NCBI GenBank assembly: GCA_002336405.1
Contig: DDEJ01000012.1
Coordinates: 2,275-25,687 of the forward strand
Length of the DNA: 23,413 bases
Reading direction: 5' to 3'
Source: Rhodobacteraceae bacterium UBA1957
GTDB lineage: Bacteria > Pseudomonadota > Alphaproteobacteria > Rhodobacterales > Rhodobacteraceae
The notes under the pieces are model-generated. The model did no database searches. It was given only the letters and a program-made list of their open reading frames with translations, and was not told the origin of the DNA. The translations under genes were made by a program, and so were the position numbers. Position 1 is the stretch's first letter; each line of letters opens with the position of its first letter. Of the stretch, positions 23,046 to 23,413 are shown in pieces.

Positions 23046-23413
23046 GATTGAACTTGAGTGAAGCGGGCAAGGCAACTTTATAGCGTCTTTGGATGACACA
23101 ACACACTCCATTCCGCTACATCAAACCTGGCCTGGGGTCACTGCGCCATCCCGCCTAGGCCCGTGGACCGGGAACCAAGAACCAGTGCACTATCGGGCAA
23201 TAGAGCGCGCACCTTCGTCCTGCCGTTAGCGTTGCTGTGGCTCAATCAGCGCATGATGGCTTTGCTTAGGTCATGGCCCCCGGACCAAGCCACGCGTGCC
23301 TAGCCACACCGCCTGAGATGGTGTACAGTAAAACCCCATAGCTGGTGGAGATTTTAACATGATAAACACCAACCTTTAAATGGGTACTGTCAGAGAAAAC
23401 CGCTTGAGACGGG
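23046..23413. other. Gene-free right end of the window
   Basis: I see no credible gene here on either strand. A six-codon frame (MINTNL) behind GGTGGAG at about 23360-23378 is too short to call. GGGTACTGTCAGA (23382-23394) partly repeats GGGTTCTGTCAGA at 23035-23047, with CTTGAG following both. This could mark the end of a mobile element beginning at the right edge, but nothing encoding a transposase is visible. GC content is moderate, unlike the AT-rich left end. Confidence 0.4.

Overview
The window reads as chromosomal DNA of a marine alphaproteobacterium, most likely Rhodobacterales-like. This rests on the GC-rich catabolic genes, the long chains of ATGA-overlapping genes, the dipeptide-type ABC system, and a class GN sortase with its dedicated substrate, a pair known from marine Proteobacteria. 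No rRNA, tRNA, CRISPR array, intact transposase or transcription regulator gene was found.

Layout. (1) Positions 1-113 hold the first seven codons of a leftward gene (probably a luciferase-like flavin monooxygenase) and its promoter/leader. (2) Positions 126-2985 are an AT-rich leftward pair: a VIT/VWA sortase substrate and its sortase. (3) Positions 2986-3666 have no intact gene. They hold a leader hairpin and what look like two consecutive decayed phage structural genes. (4) Positions 3667-8076 are GC-richer and divergent: leftward SDR plus old-yellow-enzyme/trimethylamine-dehydrogenase-like flavoprotein (OYE1), and rightward GMC oxidoreductase (GMC1). (5) Positions 8084-20866 are one apparent 12-gene rightward operon: TauD-like dioxygenase, DUF2848 protein, a five-gene peptide/opine-type ABC importer, a second TMADH-like flavoprotein (OYE2), an AhpD/CMD-like protein, a second GMC oxidoreductase (GMC2), a small gluconate-dehydrogenase-subunit-3-like partner, and an EamA transporter. 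(6) Positions 20881-23030 are a divergent pair, a leftward SDR and a rightward amidase. (7) Positions 23031-23413 hold no recognisable gene.

The best evidence that these units belong together is regulatory. About 85 bp upstream of the left-edge gene (27-113, minus strand) is nearly identical to about 85 bp upstream of the big operon (8084-8168, plus strand), in opposite orientation and 8 kb apart. A related dyad lies in the divergent promoter between the first SDR and GMC1. I infer a regulon for uptake (ABC importer, EamA) and stepwise oxidation, reduction and hydrolysis (monooxygenase, TauD, two TMADH-like enzymes, two GMC dehydrogenases, SDRs, DUF2848, amidase) of one unknown organic substrate or a few related ones. 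An amide- or amine-bearing compound would fit but is not proven. The sortase pair and phage debris look like an unrelated insertion, or older neighbours, inside this locus.
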